64,000 bases of DNA from Vicia villosa (taxonomy: Eukaryota; Streptophyta; Magnoliopsida; Fabales; Fabaceae). Below, in pieces: positions 10,273 to 20,688 of this stretch. Location: NCBI RefSeq assembly GCF_029867415.1, contig NW_026705444.1, positions 481,001-545,000 on the forward strand, given 5' to 3'. The notes under the pieces were generated by a model. It worked only from the letters and a program-made list of their open reading frames with translations. It made no database searches and had not been told where the DNA came from. The position numbers and the translations under genes were made by a program. Position 1 is the first letter of the stretch. Each line of letters begins with the position of its first letter.

Positions 10273-13200
10273 ATTTACCATTGATAAACCCATTGAATGC
10301 AATAACCCTATGCCCTCTCCCAACTTTGAGTTTCCTGTGTTCGAAGCCGAAGAAGAGGAAGAAGAGGAGATCCCGGACGAGATCTCTCGATTACTTAAGC
10401 ACGAGGAAAGAGCCATTCTGCCTCACAAAGAGCCTTTAGAAAAGATTAACTTGGGTTCTGAAGAAGACAAAAAATAAGTGACCATTGGATCGCTGCTTGA
10501 TACTGATATCAAGAGTAAGTTGACAGACCTTCTCAAAGAGTATGTTGACGTGTTTGCCTGGTCCTACCAAGACATGCCTGGGTTGGATACCAATATTGTT
10601 CAGCATTACTTGCCATTGAAGCCAGAATGTCCGCCAGTTAAGCAGAAATTGCGAAGGACTCACCCTGATATGGCTAACAAGATCAAAGTGGAAGTTCAGA
10701 AACAGCTCGACGCAGGTTTTCTTGTCACCTCAGAGTATCCTCAATGGTTGGCCAACATAGTGCCAGTTCCGAAGAAAGATGGCAAAGTCAGAATGTGTGT
10801 TGATTACCGTGACTTGAACAAGGCCAGTCCAAAAGATGACTTTCCGTTACCACATATCGACATGCTGGTTGATAACACCGCTAAGTTCAACGTCTTTTCC
10901 TTCATGGACGGGTTCTCCAGTTATAATCAGATCAAGATGGCTCCTGAAGACATGGAGAAGACATCTTTCATCACCCCATGGGGTACCTTTTGCTACAAAG
11001 TGATGCCGTTTGGATTAAAGAATGCAGGCGCAACTTACCAACGGGCAATGACTACTCTCTTTCATGACATGATGCATAAAGAAATTGAAGTTTATGTGGA
11101 TGACATGATAGCCAAGTCCAGCACAGAAGAAGAACATATTGAATACCTTTTGAAGTTGTTTCAACGATTAAGGAAGTATCAGCTTCGCTTGAATCCTAAC
11201 AAATGTACTTTTGGGGTTAGATCTGGAAAACTCTTGGGTTTCATTGTCAGCCAAAGAGGTATTGAAGTAGATCCCGACAAAGTCAGAGCTATTCAAGAGA
11301 TGCCTGCACCAAAAACTGAAAAGCAAGTAAAAGGATTTCTCGGACGATTGAACTATATCTCCAGATTCATCTCTCAAATGACTGCTACCTGTGGGCCAAT
11401 TTTCAAGCTTCTCCGCAAAGATCAAGGGGTTGTATGGACTGAAGATTGCCAGAAAGCGTTCGACAGTATCAAAGAGTACCTGTTAGAACCACCAATATTG
11501 ATTCCTCCAGTTGAAGGGAGACCATTAGTCATGTACCTTACTGTGTTAGAAGAATCCATGGGTTGTATGCTTGGACAACAAGATGAAACCGGTAAGAAGG
11601 AGCATGCCATCTATTACCTGAGTAAGAAATTCACAGACTGTGAGTCTCGTTACTCCATGCTCGAAAAAACATGTTGTGCTTTGGCTTGGGCTTCAAAACG
11701 TCTCCGCCAATACATGATCAACAATACTACTTGGTTAATCTCCAAAATGGATCCGATCAAGTATGTCTTTGAAAAGCCTGCCTTAACAGGAAGGATTGCT
11801 CGATGGCAAATGCTGTTATCCGAGTATGACATTGAATACCGTGCTCAAAAAGCGGTCAAAGGAAGCATTCTCGTCGATCATTTGGCGCATCAACCAATTA
11901 GTGAATATCAATCTCTCAAGTTTGACTTTCCTGACGAAGATGTCATGTACTTAAAGATGAAAGATTGTGACGAACCATTACCCGAAGAAGGTCCTGAGCC
12001 TGGATCAAGATGGGGCCTAATTTTTGATGGAGCAGTAAACGCTTTTGGCAATGGAATTGGGGCAATCATCATCACTCCCAAGGGTACTCATATCCCGTTC
12101 TCTGCCAGATTGCTATTTGATTGCACCAACAACATCGCAGAATACGAAGCTTGTATCATGGGTATCGAAGAAGCCATTGACTTAAGGATCAAGATCCTCG
12201 ACATATATGGAGATTCAGCCCTCGTGATCAACCAAATCAAAGACAAGTGGGAAACTTACCACCCTGGCTTGATTCCTTACAGAGATTATGCAAGACGTCT
12301 GTTGACTTTCTTCAACAAGGTTGAATTGCATCATATACCTCGAGATCAGAATCGAATGGGAGACGCCTTGGCTACTCTATCTTCCATGTTCAAAGTCAAT
12401 CATTGGAATGATATGCCTAAAGTCAGAATTACACGCCTTGAAAGGCCTGCCTATGTGTTTGCAACTGAAGCAGTCATCGATGATAAACCGTGGTTCCACG
12501 ACATCAAGCGCTTCCTTCAGACTCAAGAGTACCCGCTTGGGGCATCAAACAAAGATAAGAAAACTCTAAGGAGACTTTCTGGCAGTTTCTTCCTGAATGG
12601 AGATGTGCTATACAAAAGAAACTTCGACATGGTTTTGCTCAGATGTGTGGACAGACATGAAGCAGACATGTTAATGCATGAAGTGCATGAAGGGTCCTTT
12701 GGAACTCATTCAAATGGGCATGCAATGTCCAAGAAAATCTTAAGGGCAGGATACTATTGGTTGACAATGGAATCTGATTGTTATAAGCACGTGAAGAGAT
12801 GTCACAAGTGCCAGATCTACGCAGATAAGATCCATGTGCCACCAACTCTACTCAACATTCTCTCATCTCCATGGCCTTTCTCCATGTGGGGTATCGACAT
12901 GATTGGAATGATCGAACCGAAAGCTTCAAACGGTCATCGTTTCATCTTGGTAGCAATTGATTACTTCACCAAATGGGTCGAAGCAGCATCTTACGCCAAT
13001 GTTACAAGACAAGTGGTTGTGAGGTTTATCAAGAATAACATCATTTGCCGATACGGTATTCCCAGCAAGATCATTACTGACAATGGTTCGAACTTGAACA
13101 ATAAGATGATGAAAGAATTGTGTGAGGAATTCAAGATTGAGCATCATAAATCTTCTCCTTACAGACCAAAAATGAATGGCGCCGTTGAAGCCGCTAACAA

Positions 13201-13738
13201 GAACATTAAGAAGATCGTCCAGAAAATGGTCGTCACTTACAAAGACTGGCATGAAATGCTGCCATTTGCTTTGCATGGGTACCGTACTTCAGTGCGTACT
13301 TCAACAGGGGCAACTCCCTTTTCTCTAGTATACGGCATGGAAGCTGTGCTCCCCGTAGAAGTTGAAATCCCATCAATGAGAGTCCTCATGGAGACTAAGT
13401 TATCAGAGGATGAATGGTGTCAAAGCAGATACGATCAATTGAACTTAATCGAAGAAAAACGTATGACTGCTCTATGCCATGGACAATTATACCAAGCAAG
13501 GATGAAACAAGCTTTCAACAAAAATGTTCGACCTCGTGAATTTCGAGAAGGCGACCTCGTGCTTAAAAAGATCTTGTCTTTTCAACCAGATTCTAGGGGC
13601 AAATGGTCTCCTAATTACGAAGGCCCGTATGTTGTCAAAAGAACATTTTCTGGCGGCGCCATGACTCTTACAACCATGGATGGTGATGAACTCCCACATC
13701 CTGTGAATGCTGATGCAGTCAAGAAATACTTTGTCTAA
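10273..13738 (+). pseudogene. Ogre RT, RNase H, archaeal-type RNase H, integrase
   Basis: This is exon 2 of the polyprotein. An acidic linker is followed by an in-frame stop at 10475-10477, and then a frame open for 1086 codons. RT carries KVRMCVDYRDLNK and the YVDD catalytic site (11093-11104). The adjacent RNase H lacks the first catalytic Asp (YLTVLEES where Ty3 relatives have a YCDAS-like motif), as in other Tat elements. A second archaeal-type RNase H keeps the acidic residues in LIFDGA, IAEYEA, YGDSAL and RMGDAL. Integrase has an HHCC finger, the core motifs GIDMIG, ITDNGS and NGAVEAANK, and a C-terminal GPYVVK domain. The frame ends in VKKYFV at 13738. Apart from the linker stop it looks intact. 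Confidence 0.9.
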
Positions 13739-13754
13739 AAAAGAACAAAAGAAC

Positions 13755-13920
13755 AGCTCGGTAAGTCGAAAACCCGCAAAGGGCGACTTAGGCAAAAATG
13801 AGCATCTCGGTGGACTGAAAACCCGAAAGGGCGGTCCAGGCAAAAATTAGAGACAATAAACAGAAAAAATTCATCCTGGTAGATTGAAAACCTGAAAGGG
13901 CAATCTAAGCAAAAATTAGG
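13755..13920 (+). repeat. Three tandem repeats after Ogre integrase
   Basis: Three diverged copies of a 50-65 bp motif (CTCGGTAAGTCGAAAACC, CTCGGTGGACTGAAAACC, CCTGGTAGATTGAAAACC), each ending GGCAAAAAT or AGCAAAAAT. Each copy holds a small inverted pair, such as AAGTCG with CGACTT. Ogre 3' UTRs are known for hypervariable tandem repeats. Confidence 0.8.
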
Positions 13921-15766
13921 GATTTATGACAAAGTAACTGCATCAGTACGTACTTCGTCACCTGAGGAGTCTTTTTCATCAAAGGATCTTCAATCAAATC
14001 ACTACCAATCTGAAGCGACAAGCATAGTTGGAATTCAAAATTGTTAGGGGGAATAGTGGTTATTGCTTTCAATGTAGCCTTTTCCACATAATTACCATTT
14101 CCAACTTTTGTAAATACTCTATGGAATCACGCCTTTAGCTGATTTCCATCCTATTAAATAAATTTGAGCCTTGTGCCCATTTGTTTGCAATCTCTAATTT
14201 CTTTTAGCTTGCAAAATGACGCTTTAATTATGTTATTCACTTTTGAAAGAAAAAAGAAAAAAAGTTTTAAATGAATTTACTTTTCTTTTTCAAAATAAAA
14301 GCGCCATTTTCCTCTGAGTTGTGAACAACAGAAGGAACATCAACAGCTATCTCCATAGGATGAATCAAAGATTATGATAGGAAAAGCTCTTCTATCCCCA
14401 GTGAAGAATGTCTTTTATCCCCGGTGACGAAGATTTTCCATCTCCAGTGAAAAGGTTCTCCCATCTCAATGAGAAAAGATGCTTGTCTTCCCCAAAGAAG
14501 TTGAAAGCATGCAGCACCATTCATCACCTGTGTTATCTACACCGTGTTGAAGAACATTTGCCAAGTATCTGGTTGTATTGCGACGTCGGTCCCTCTCTAG
14601 TATATACTTCATTGTCTGTCAGTATTGTTAGCATGCATGCAACATTTATGACATTCATCATTCATACATATTTGCATCATTTATGCATTCTCGCATTTTC
14701 AATGTTTGCTTCAAAATCACTTGTTCAGGATATATCTATCCCAAAAAAAAAGAAAAAAGAAAAAAAAAAGAAAAAAGAAGAAAAGAAACAAGTATGGGCG
14801 TGTCATCTCTCCAAGTAGGTTGTCACCCATAAGCAGAAATAACATCTTCTTTCTCCAGTTCCCCACTGAGATCATTCCTCGTGGAAGAAGGTTGCTTTAG
14901 TTTCTCCTCTCAAAACAAAGGAGAAAATCCCCATTCGAGTTCATTCCTCATGGGTACAAAGTCTTGTTTGACTATTTCTTTCCAATTCATTCTTGGTTAG
15001 AACCTTGTCTTTACCAGAGATTCAAATTCCGATTCCCCAAACTGAGTCGTAAAAAAAAAAAAGAAAAAGACAATAAGCAATAGCCTCATCATCTGAGCAG
15101 CTTATGTCTCTTCCAAAAGATTCTTCCTCTCAAGGAAATCAATCATGAAGACCATTTGACGATCAGGGCCTTATTACTGTTCACAAGGCTGAATAACCAG
15201 TAATTTCCCTAGCAAAGTCTCCAGAATCATTTTATCACTCGGCTGATAATTGATCATGTCTTCAAAACCACTATCACGAGGCTGGTAGTTGGTAACCTTT
15301 TGTTCTGGTTATATTATTTAACATGTCTATCACAAGGCTGATAGTCGGTAATATTAATCGAACCTTTGAAACTCTTTTACCATGTCAAGTCTATCACAAT
15401 GCTGATAGTCGGTAATACGGTTTCACACCTTTCACCTTCGCATTATTAAACAAGTTTATCCCCATGCTGATAGTCGGTAATGTCGTTAGGTAAGCTTTTC
15501 TTACAAAGCTATCATTCCCCGGTGAAGCATACACTTGCTTTCCCGAAAAGAAAAAACGGATTCTCTTCCTAAAACGGATTGAGACATCCTTCTCGATCTC
15601 TTGTCCCCAGTGGAGTCAGTTTTTGATATCCCTTGGTAAAGATATCCTTGCATCATTCGCAATTTTGGTATCTTAGGTCCAAAATTCGCGTCTTCTGATA
15701 TTTAAGTCTCTTCCACCCTATCAAAACGAAGATTTTCAATCTTCATGTCTCAGGTTGAAGAAACTT
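13921..15766 (+). other. Ogre 3' UTR with further short repeats
   Basis: No coding frame with a recognisable domain. An A-rich purine tract lies at 14743-14790. Several copies of a GGCTGATAGTCGGTAAT-like motif preceded by CTATCACAA lie at 15265-15485. Segments of the type TCCCCAGTGAAG and CCCCGGTGA also recur. The only long open frame here (14408-14818) looks like an accident of low stop density. Confidence 0.65.
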
Positions 15767-15779
15767 AAATAGGGGCATC
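15767..15779 (+). other. Ogre polypurine tract
   Basis: AAATAGGGGCATC lies directly before the LTR start TGTCATACCCC. A purine-rich tract at this place primes plus-strand DNA synthesis in LTR retrotransposons. Confidence 0.7.
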
Positions 15780-17365
15780 TGTCATACCCCAATTTTTGAC
15801 CTAAGATACCACCTCATATCATTACATATGCATCATTTGCGTCTCTAACAAATTGCATAGCTTGTGTTTGCTACTTGTGACTCAGCAGGGTTTAATCAAG
15901 AAATCACTCATCAGTACAAGTAACAATCAATTAGGGTTTTGTTCTCCCTTCATCTCAAATGAATCATCTTCATCAACAATCAACATTTGGTCCTCAGAGA
16001 TTCATTTTAACAAGCTCAAAGGCTCTGAATCAACCAGATTAGGGTTTTTGACTAAAGTTAGCATACTCCTGATTTTTGCTCAGGATTTGACCTAATGACT
16101 TGGGACATGACCTCAAGACCACAAGTGCATCATTTTGACCTAATCCATTGGCTCAAAACATCTCCTACACAAGGATTGATCAACAGTGAAATTTCAAACC
16201 ATCAGATTAGGATTTTGAACTATCAAGGACTAAAATCAGGGATCACATTTGGGAAACCCTAAAAACCCCCAGGAAGTCAATCAAAGGCTTCAATCATCTT
16301 CAAATAATCCCTATGACAATATACAATGGAGATTGCATCTCAATTCAAGATTTACAGTCATCAATTTCATCAGGTCGACAATTAGGGTTTTTGACCTAAT
16401 TCACTGAACCACTGACTTTTTAAATCAGGACATGGTGCCACAACTCAAACCATGGCTCAATATCCTCTAATGCTTCAATGTGATCCATTCATACCATTCA
16501 TTTGATGAGGATAGCCTATTTCGTTTAAAATCTCCAGAAACGCGATTCGTCTGAAAAAGTCAACTGTACAAGATCACCATTGACTTTTGGGGAATTCTGG
16601 TCAACCATGACTTTTGAAGTTTTGAATCATCAATATATGATATATGAAGTCATTTGATCAAGAAAAATCAAGAAAATCAATCAAGAATCAAAAAGTCAAA
16701 GTTTGACTTTTATACTTAGAAAAATTTTCTAAGTGTTTTTCAATGGTTTTTTCCAAACTTTGGAAGGAAATAACTCAAAATTTCACCTACAAACTGAAAA
16801 AAACTTCCAACATGAAAGTTGTAGATTTTGATCCAATAAACAACTTTGACACATATAATTTTTTTCCATAAGATCAACCATTTAGAGGATATGGAGCTTC
16901 AAAGTTGGTATCTTTTGAAAAATGCATTTAAAACTTCATTTTCTTCAAAGTTCATGGATCTTTTTCACCCACTTCCTTAAAGGTCTTGAAGAAACTTTCA
17001 ACTAGGGTTTTGAAGTGTGTAATATGAGCTTTCCAAAATGTCCAAGAGCATGAAAAAACATGGAGCATAGCTATGGTTTTGAATTTTGTCATTAGAGGTC
17101 CTTATGCATGAAACTATAAGCCATTTTTACCAAAGTTATGCACTATTCTACTAAATGATCCAAGTAATGATGCATAGATGCAATAATTGGTAGATATTTT
17201 CTGATTTGAGATCAGAATGGAAGAGGATAAGAAGCTTGGCCAAAATAACCATGGTTTAGTTACTTTAACCATTTGCATTAAATGTAAAGATTCCACTTTA
17301 TCTCCAAATGTCAAATCACCAAAGAAGAAGCAAGTTGCAAGGCTCTGCATTCAGAACTCATGGCC

Positions 17366-17374
17366 TATAAATAG
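17366..17374 (+). promoter_or_regulatory. TATA box of the Ogre 3' LTR
   Basis: TATAAATAG preceded by GGCC, about 1.6 kb into the LTR. The same GGCCTATAAATAG or GCCTATAAATAG occurs in the other two Ogre LTRs, so it probably marks the U3/R border, with transcription starting some 30 bp downstream. Confidence 0.7.
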
Positions 17375-17923
17375 AGGTCATTTCCACTCTTCAATTCACA
17401 CCAAAACCTCACAATTATAGGTTTTCTCTCTTCTTTCTTGAATTGCAAGTTTCATGAGTTTCAAAGAGGAGAAAGTGCAAGTTCCATCCCTTGCAAGTTC
17501 TGAGCAAAATGATGCTTCCCACAACTAATAAACATCATATGGGATGTGTTTGATCCATCCATACACCCCAAAAACACCTAAAACTCAAAATCACTACCTC
17601 ACTTCTCAAATATGCATAACATGAGACTTATCATGCCAATTTTCATTCAGGCTCAATTCTGTCCAAACTATCACTTCTAACATCATCCATATATCACATA
17701 TGAACTATCCAATCCATCACATATAGCCAATAACCTCAGAATCATCAAATTCGATTCACTCTTGAAGCTTATGCAGATCGGGTACCATGGCCATGCCCAG
17801 ATGAATTCAGATGGTTCCAAGCATCCAGACACCTTCCATAAGGTCCATTGAAGCTATCCAGATCATCAAACAACTTCTGTAACACCTCCAAGCAAGAATT
17901 CGATTCTCAGGTGTGCCGTTTTT

Positions 17924-17932
17924 AAGGTAAGT
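17924..17932 (+). promoter_or_regulatory. Conserved 5' splice-donor motif in Ogre leader
   Basis: AAGGTAAGT (GT at 17927) matches the plant 5' splice-site consensus and lies 561 bp after the TATA box. The two other Ogre LTRs keep GAGGTAAAC (GT at 40357) and GAGGTAAGA (GT at 46166) in the same context, each shortly after a CTGTAACAC or TTGTAACAC stretch. Use as a donor is inference. Confidence 0.45.
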
Positions 17933-18319
17933 GCTCATGAACTTCAAACTCATACTTGCACGCATCATAAATGAAATATGAACATACCATCTTGTTTCTG
18001 CACCTATGAGGATCATTAACCCTCAATCAATTGCTATTTATCTTGCACATACACAATTTCATGATCAATCTCAGAATTAGGGTTCTTCACGATTTCCAGA
18101 AAATTGATGACTTTAGAGTGAAAATAAATGAAATCAAAGGCCACCATCATGATCCTTGTGAAAAACCGAGCGGAATAGACCCTTTACTTGATCAAAACAA
18201 CACAGATTTGATGATTTTCAAAAATCAGTTAGGGTTGTGTTCTTGGCGCGTTTTTTGGTTTAAACAATTCAAATATTGGTTTTAAAATATATTAAACTGA
18301 AGGCGTGTGTATTACAAGC

Positions 18320-18407
18320 CACAAGCGTGGCTCAGTTGGTCCATGTTTTGGTTGGTGAGAGAGAGGGCGTGGGCTCAACACCCCTAGGGACCAAAATCAT
18401 TTTTTTG
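18320..18407 (+). other. tRNA-like module in Ogre 3' LTR
   Basis: The A-box TGGCTCAGTTGG at 18328-18339 is a full consensus match. GCTCAACAC at 18373-18381 is a B-box with one mismatch. Their starts are 45 bases apart, as in a tRNA. T8 follows at 18400-18407. The flanking ATATATTAAACTGAAGG context matches the sequence just before the tRNA-like pairs in the two other Ogre LTRs. Confidence 0.5.
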
Positions 18408-19539
18408 CAACTATTTTTCTTTCATTTTTTAACAAACTTCATCAATTAATTTAACCAATCAAAATTCATTATTTTCACTTCATTTTTTGCACACTCTTCA
18501 TTTAATATATATATTTTATGAATACCAAAAAAATCATCAAAAAAATATTTATTTGATACATTTTTAAATAGGTTTAAAATAACTTATTTTTAAGTATTTT
18601 TAATACTTTAAATATTGTTTTTCACTTGATTTTTCAAACCTAATCACTTGTAAATATTTTTTGAATAAACCCTAATCATCTAAGTGTTAATTAAGTATAA
18701 TCTTTTTGTTTATATTGATTAATTTGATTTTAGAACAAGCGATCGCGATTCTTTTCAAAAAACGATAAACCATTCTCTTTTTGATTTTCAAAAGAAACTA
18801 TTGATTAAATCTTTTTAATTGATCAATTGATTTTCAAAACGATGTGGGCCTCTCGAATATTAGAGAGTATAAGTCCCTTTCCTCTTTCTTTTTACAGTTT
18901 TTCTTTGTACAGAAAACTCTTTCAAAACAAACTTTCAAACAGTTTTTCAAACCTCGCGTTCTTTAACAAAGTAATCAACCATGTTTTATAAAATAAAACA
19001 TGGGCCTCCACATAGGTATAAGTCCCATTCCTGTACATGAAATTAGGTATTTCATTGTACACACACCTTTTTGTACATACCTCGATCAATTTGGTTTTTA
19101 ACTTTTAATAACAAATCAAAAATGAAGGTTTTTCTTTAAATCTTCCCAAAAATACCATGGACCTCCATGTAGGTATAAGTCCCAAGCCCCTTTGTGAATA
19201 CTTGTTTACATAGCTTTTGAATAAACTCAATGGGCCTTTCCCCGAATATGAGTCCCGAGCGCCGTGTATGCAAATGGATCATGCTTACAGGTATATTTCC
19301 TTCATAAACTCCATTATATACACACACTTTGTCATATATGTATAACTGTTCATATTTGTTCATATACTTGTTCATGTTTGTTCGTACTTGTTCATACTTG
19401 TGATTGTGTTATATATGCTTGTTCAACTTAGTACAACACTAGGTTCCCCATAGCCTCCTATTGGGCTTCGTGCAAAGAATCTCCCTAGTTTAGGTTAGGA
19501 CATAGAGTATGGTTTCCCGGTGAAATCGCTCTAAGAGCT

Positions 19540-20030
19540 CAAACCAACTATACCATGCCTCCTCTTGGGCTTCGTACAAACGACTTGTCCCTCCCATAGC
19601 CTCCTCTTGGGCTTACAATGCAAGGACCCTGGATTGTCCCTCCCATAGCCTCCTCTTGGGCTTACAATGCAAGGACCCTCGGATAGCCTCCTCTTGGGCT
19701 TCGTACAAGGACCCACGGGCTTCTTATAAGCATCCCCAATATCCAAAACAAATACCCTAGGAGATTAGACATTTATCATCTCTATGATAGGAGTATCTCT
19801 TCTATATCATCACAAACAATCAATCAATCAAACTTTTTTGCCACAAGGCTGGCTAACCAATCAAACCGTTTTGCCACCGTACTGGCTGATTAATCAAAGT
19901 TTTTGTCACAAGGCTGACTTCATTGAAACTTTTGCCACAAGGCTGGCTGGTTAATCAAAACTTTTTGTCACAAGGCTGACTTCATTGAAAGTTTTTGCCA
20001 CAAGGCTGGTTAAACAACAAAAACATCTTT
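19540..20030 (+). repeat. Tandem motifs in the U5 part of the Ogre LTR
   Basis: Copies of a GCCTCCTCTTGGGCTT motif followed by a CAAGGACCC-like end lie at 19556-19710. Copies of TTGCCACAAGGCTGGCT or TTGTCACAAGGCTGACT lie at 19838-20015. Both are imperfect arrays without coding potential. Confidence 0.75.
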
Positions 20031-20688
20031 ATCATTCTAAGCGCCATAAGTGGCACAGCCCAGGGCTTATAATGAAAGGATTTTTAAACAAAAATCAAAC
20101 AGATGTATGTGATGATATAGATTAGATACATCGAGCATTTAGATGACATTTGTCTATTTTCCTTTGCTTCCACTAGCATAAGTGGGAACTACGATTGCTC
20201 TGACTTTCTCAACATCCCTTTGAGAATACGTAGGCACAAGGTCGTATCCTTGGCGAGCAAAACAAAACAAAAAAAGCATTCAAACCTTAGCACCCGTAGA
20301 CCCCGAGCTACAGATACTCTGATTCCCTCTAAGGGATATGTATGCAGAGGATCGCGATGATCTTTGCGAGCATAATCAAACAAACACCTTAGGTCCCACC
20401 TATTTCACCAGAACCTCTCAATAACATGGAATGAAAAATATAGAAAAGAAACCTATAGAGTACTATAGATACGTTGGGTGCTAATACCTTCCCTTCGTAT
20501 AACCAACCCTCTTACCCAAAGATCTCTCCCCCCACTTTTAGGTTATTGCAGCTTTTTTCCTTTTCCTCCTTTGGAAATAATAAAAAGTTTGGTCGGTACA
20601 AAAGAAAAATCATTTTTTGAGCACTCGAGCCCAAAGAAGGCATCAGGTGTCTCATCCCGAAAAAAGATAACGATTTTTCCCCGCGACA

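Larger units (their letters stand above)
5090..20688 (+). mobile_element. Ogre (Tat lineage) retrotransposon lacking its 5' LTR
   Basis: The element contains the end of ORF1, gag, protease, a spliceable intron, RT, a degenerate RNase H, a second archaeal-type RNase H, integrase, a repeat-rich 3' UTR, a polypurine tract and a 4.9-kb 3' LTR. The second RNase H defines the Tat clade. ORF1 and the intron between protease and RT mark the Ogre type. The 3' LTR ends CGCGACA at 20688 and abuts Tekay RT sequence, so Ogre inserted into the Tekay pol gene. The 5' LTR, PBS and most of ORF1 are deleted. Confidence 0.85.
15780..20688 (+). mobile_element. Ogre 3' LTR (4.9 kb)
   Basis: It begins TGTCATACCCCAATTTTTGAC and ends CCCGCGACA. 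At 4909 bp it is in the range of Ogre LTRs. Internal landmarks shared with the two other Ogre-type LTRs here are a TATAAATAG box, a GGTAAG-type donor motif, a tRNA-like module, GGGCTT-containing tandem motifs and a final CTTTGGAAATAATAAAAAG region. It borders Tekay RT sequence at 20689. Confidence 0.85.

Noticed and set aside
14408..14818. 137-codon frame in the Ogre 3' UTR
   Set aside because: It ends in a poly-Lys run from an A-rich tract and has no family resemblance. The 3' UTR is known to be non-coding and variable.
19540..20030. CRISPR-like or satellite array
   Set aside because: Copies are irregular in length and spacing, and lie inside an Ogre LTR in a plant genome. These are LTR-internal tandem motifs.
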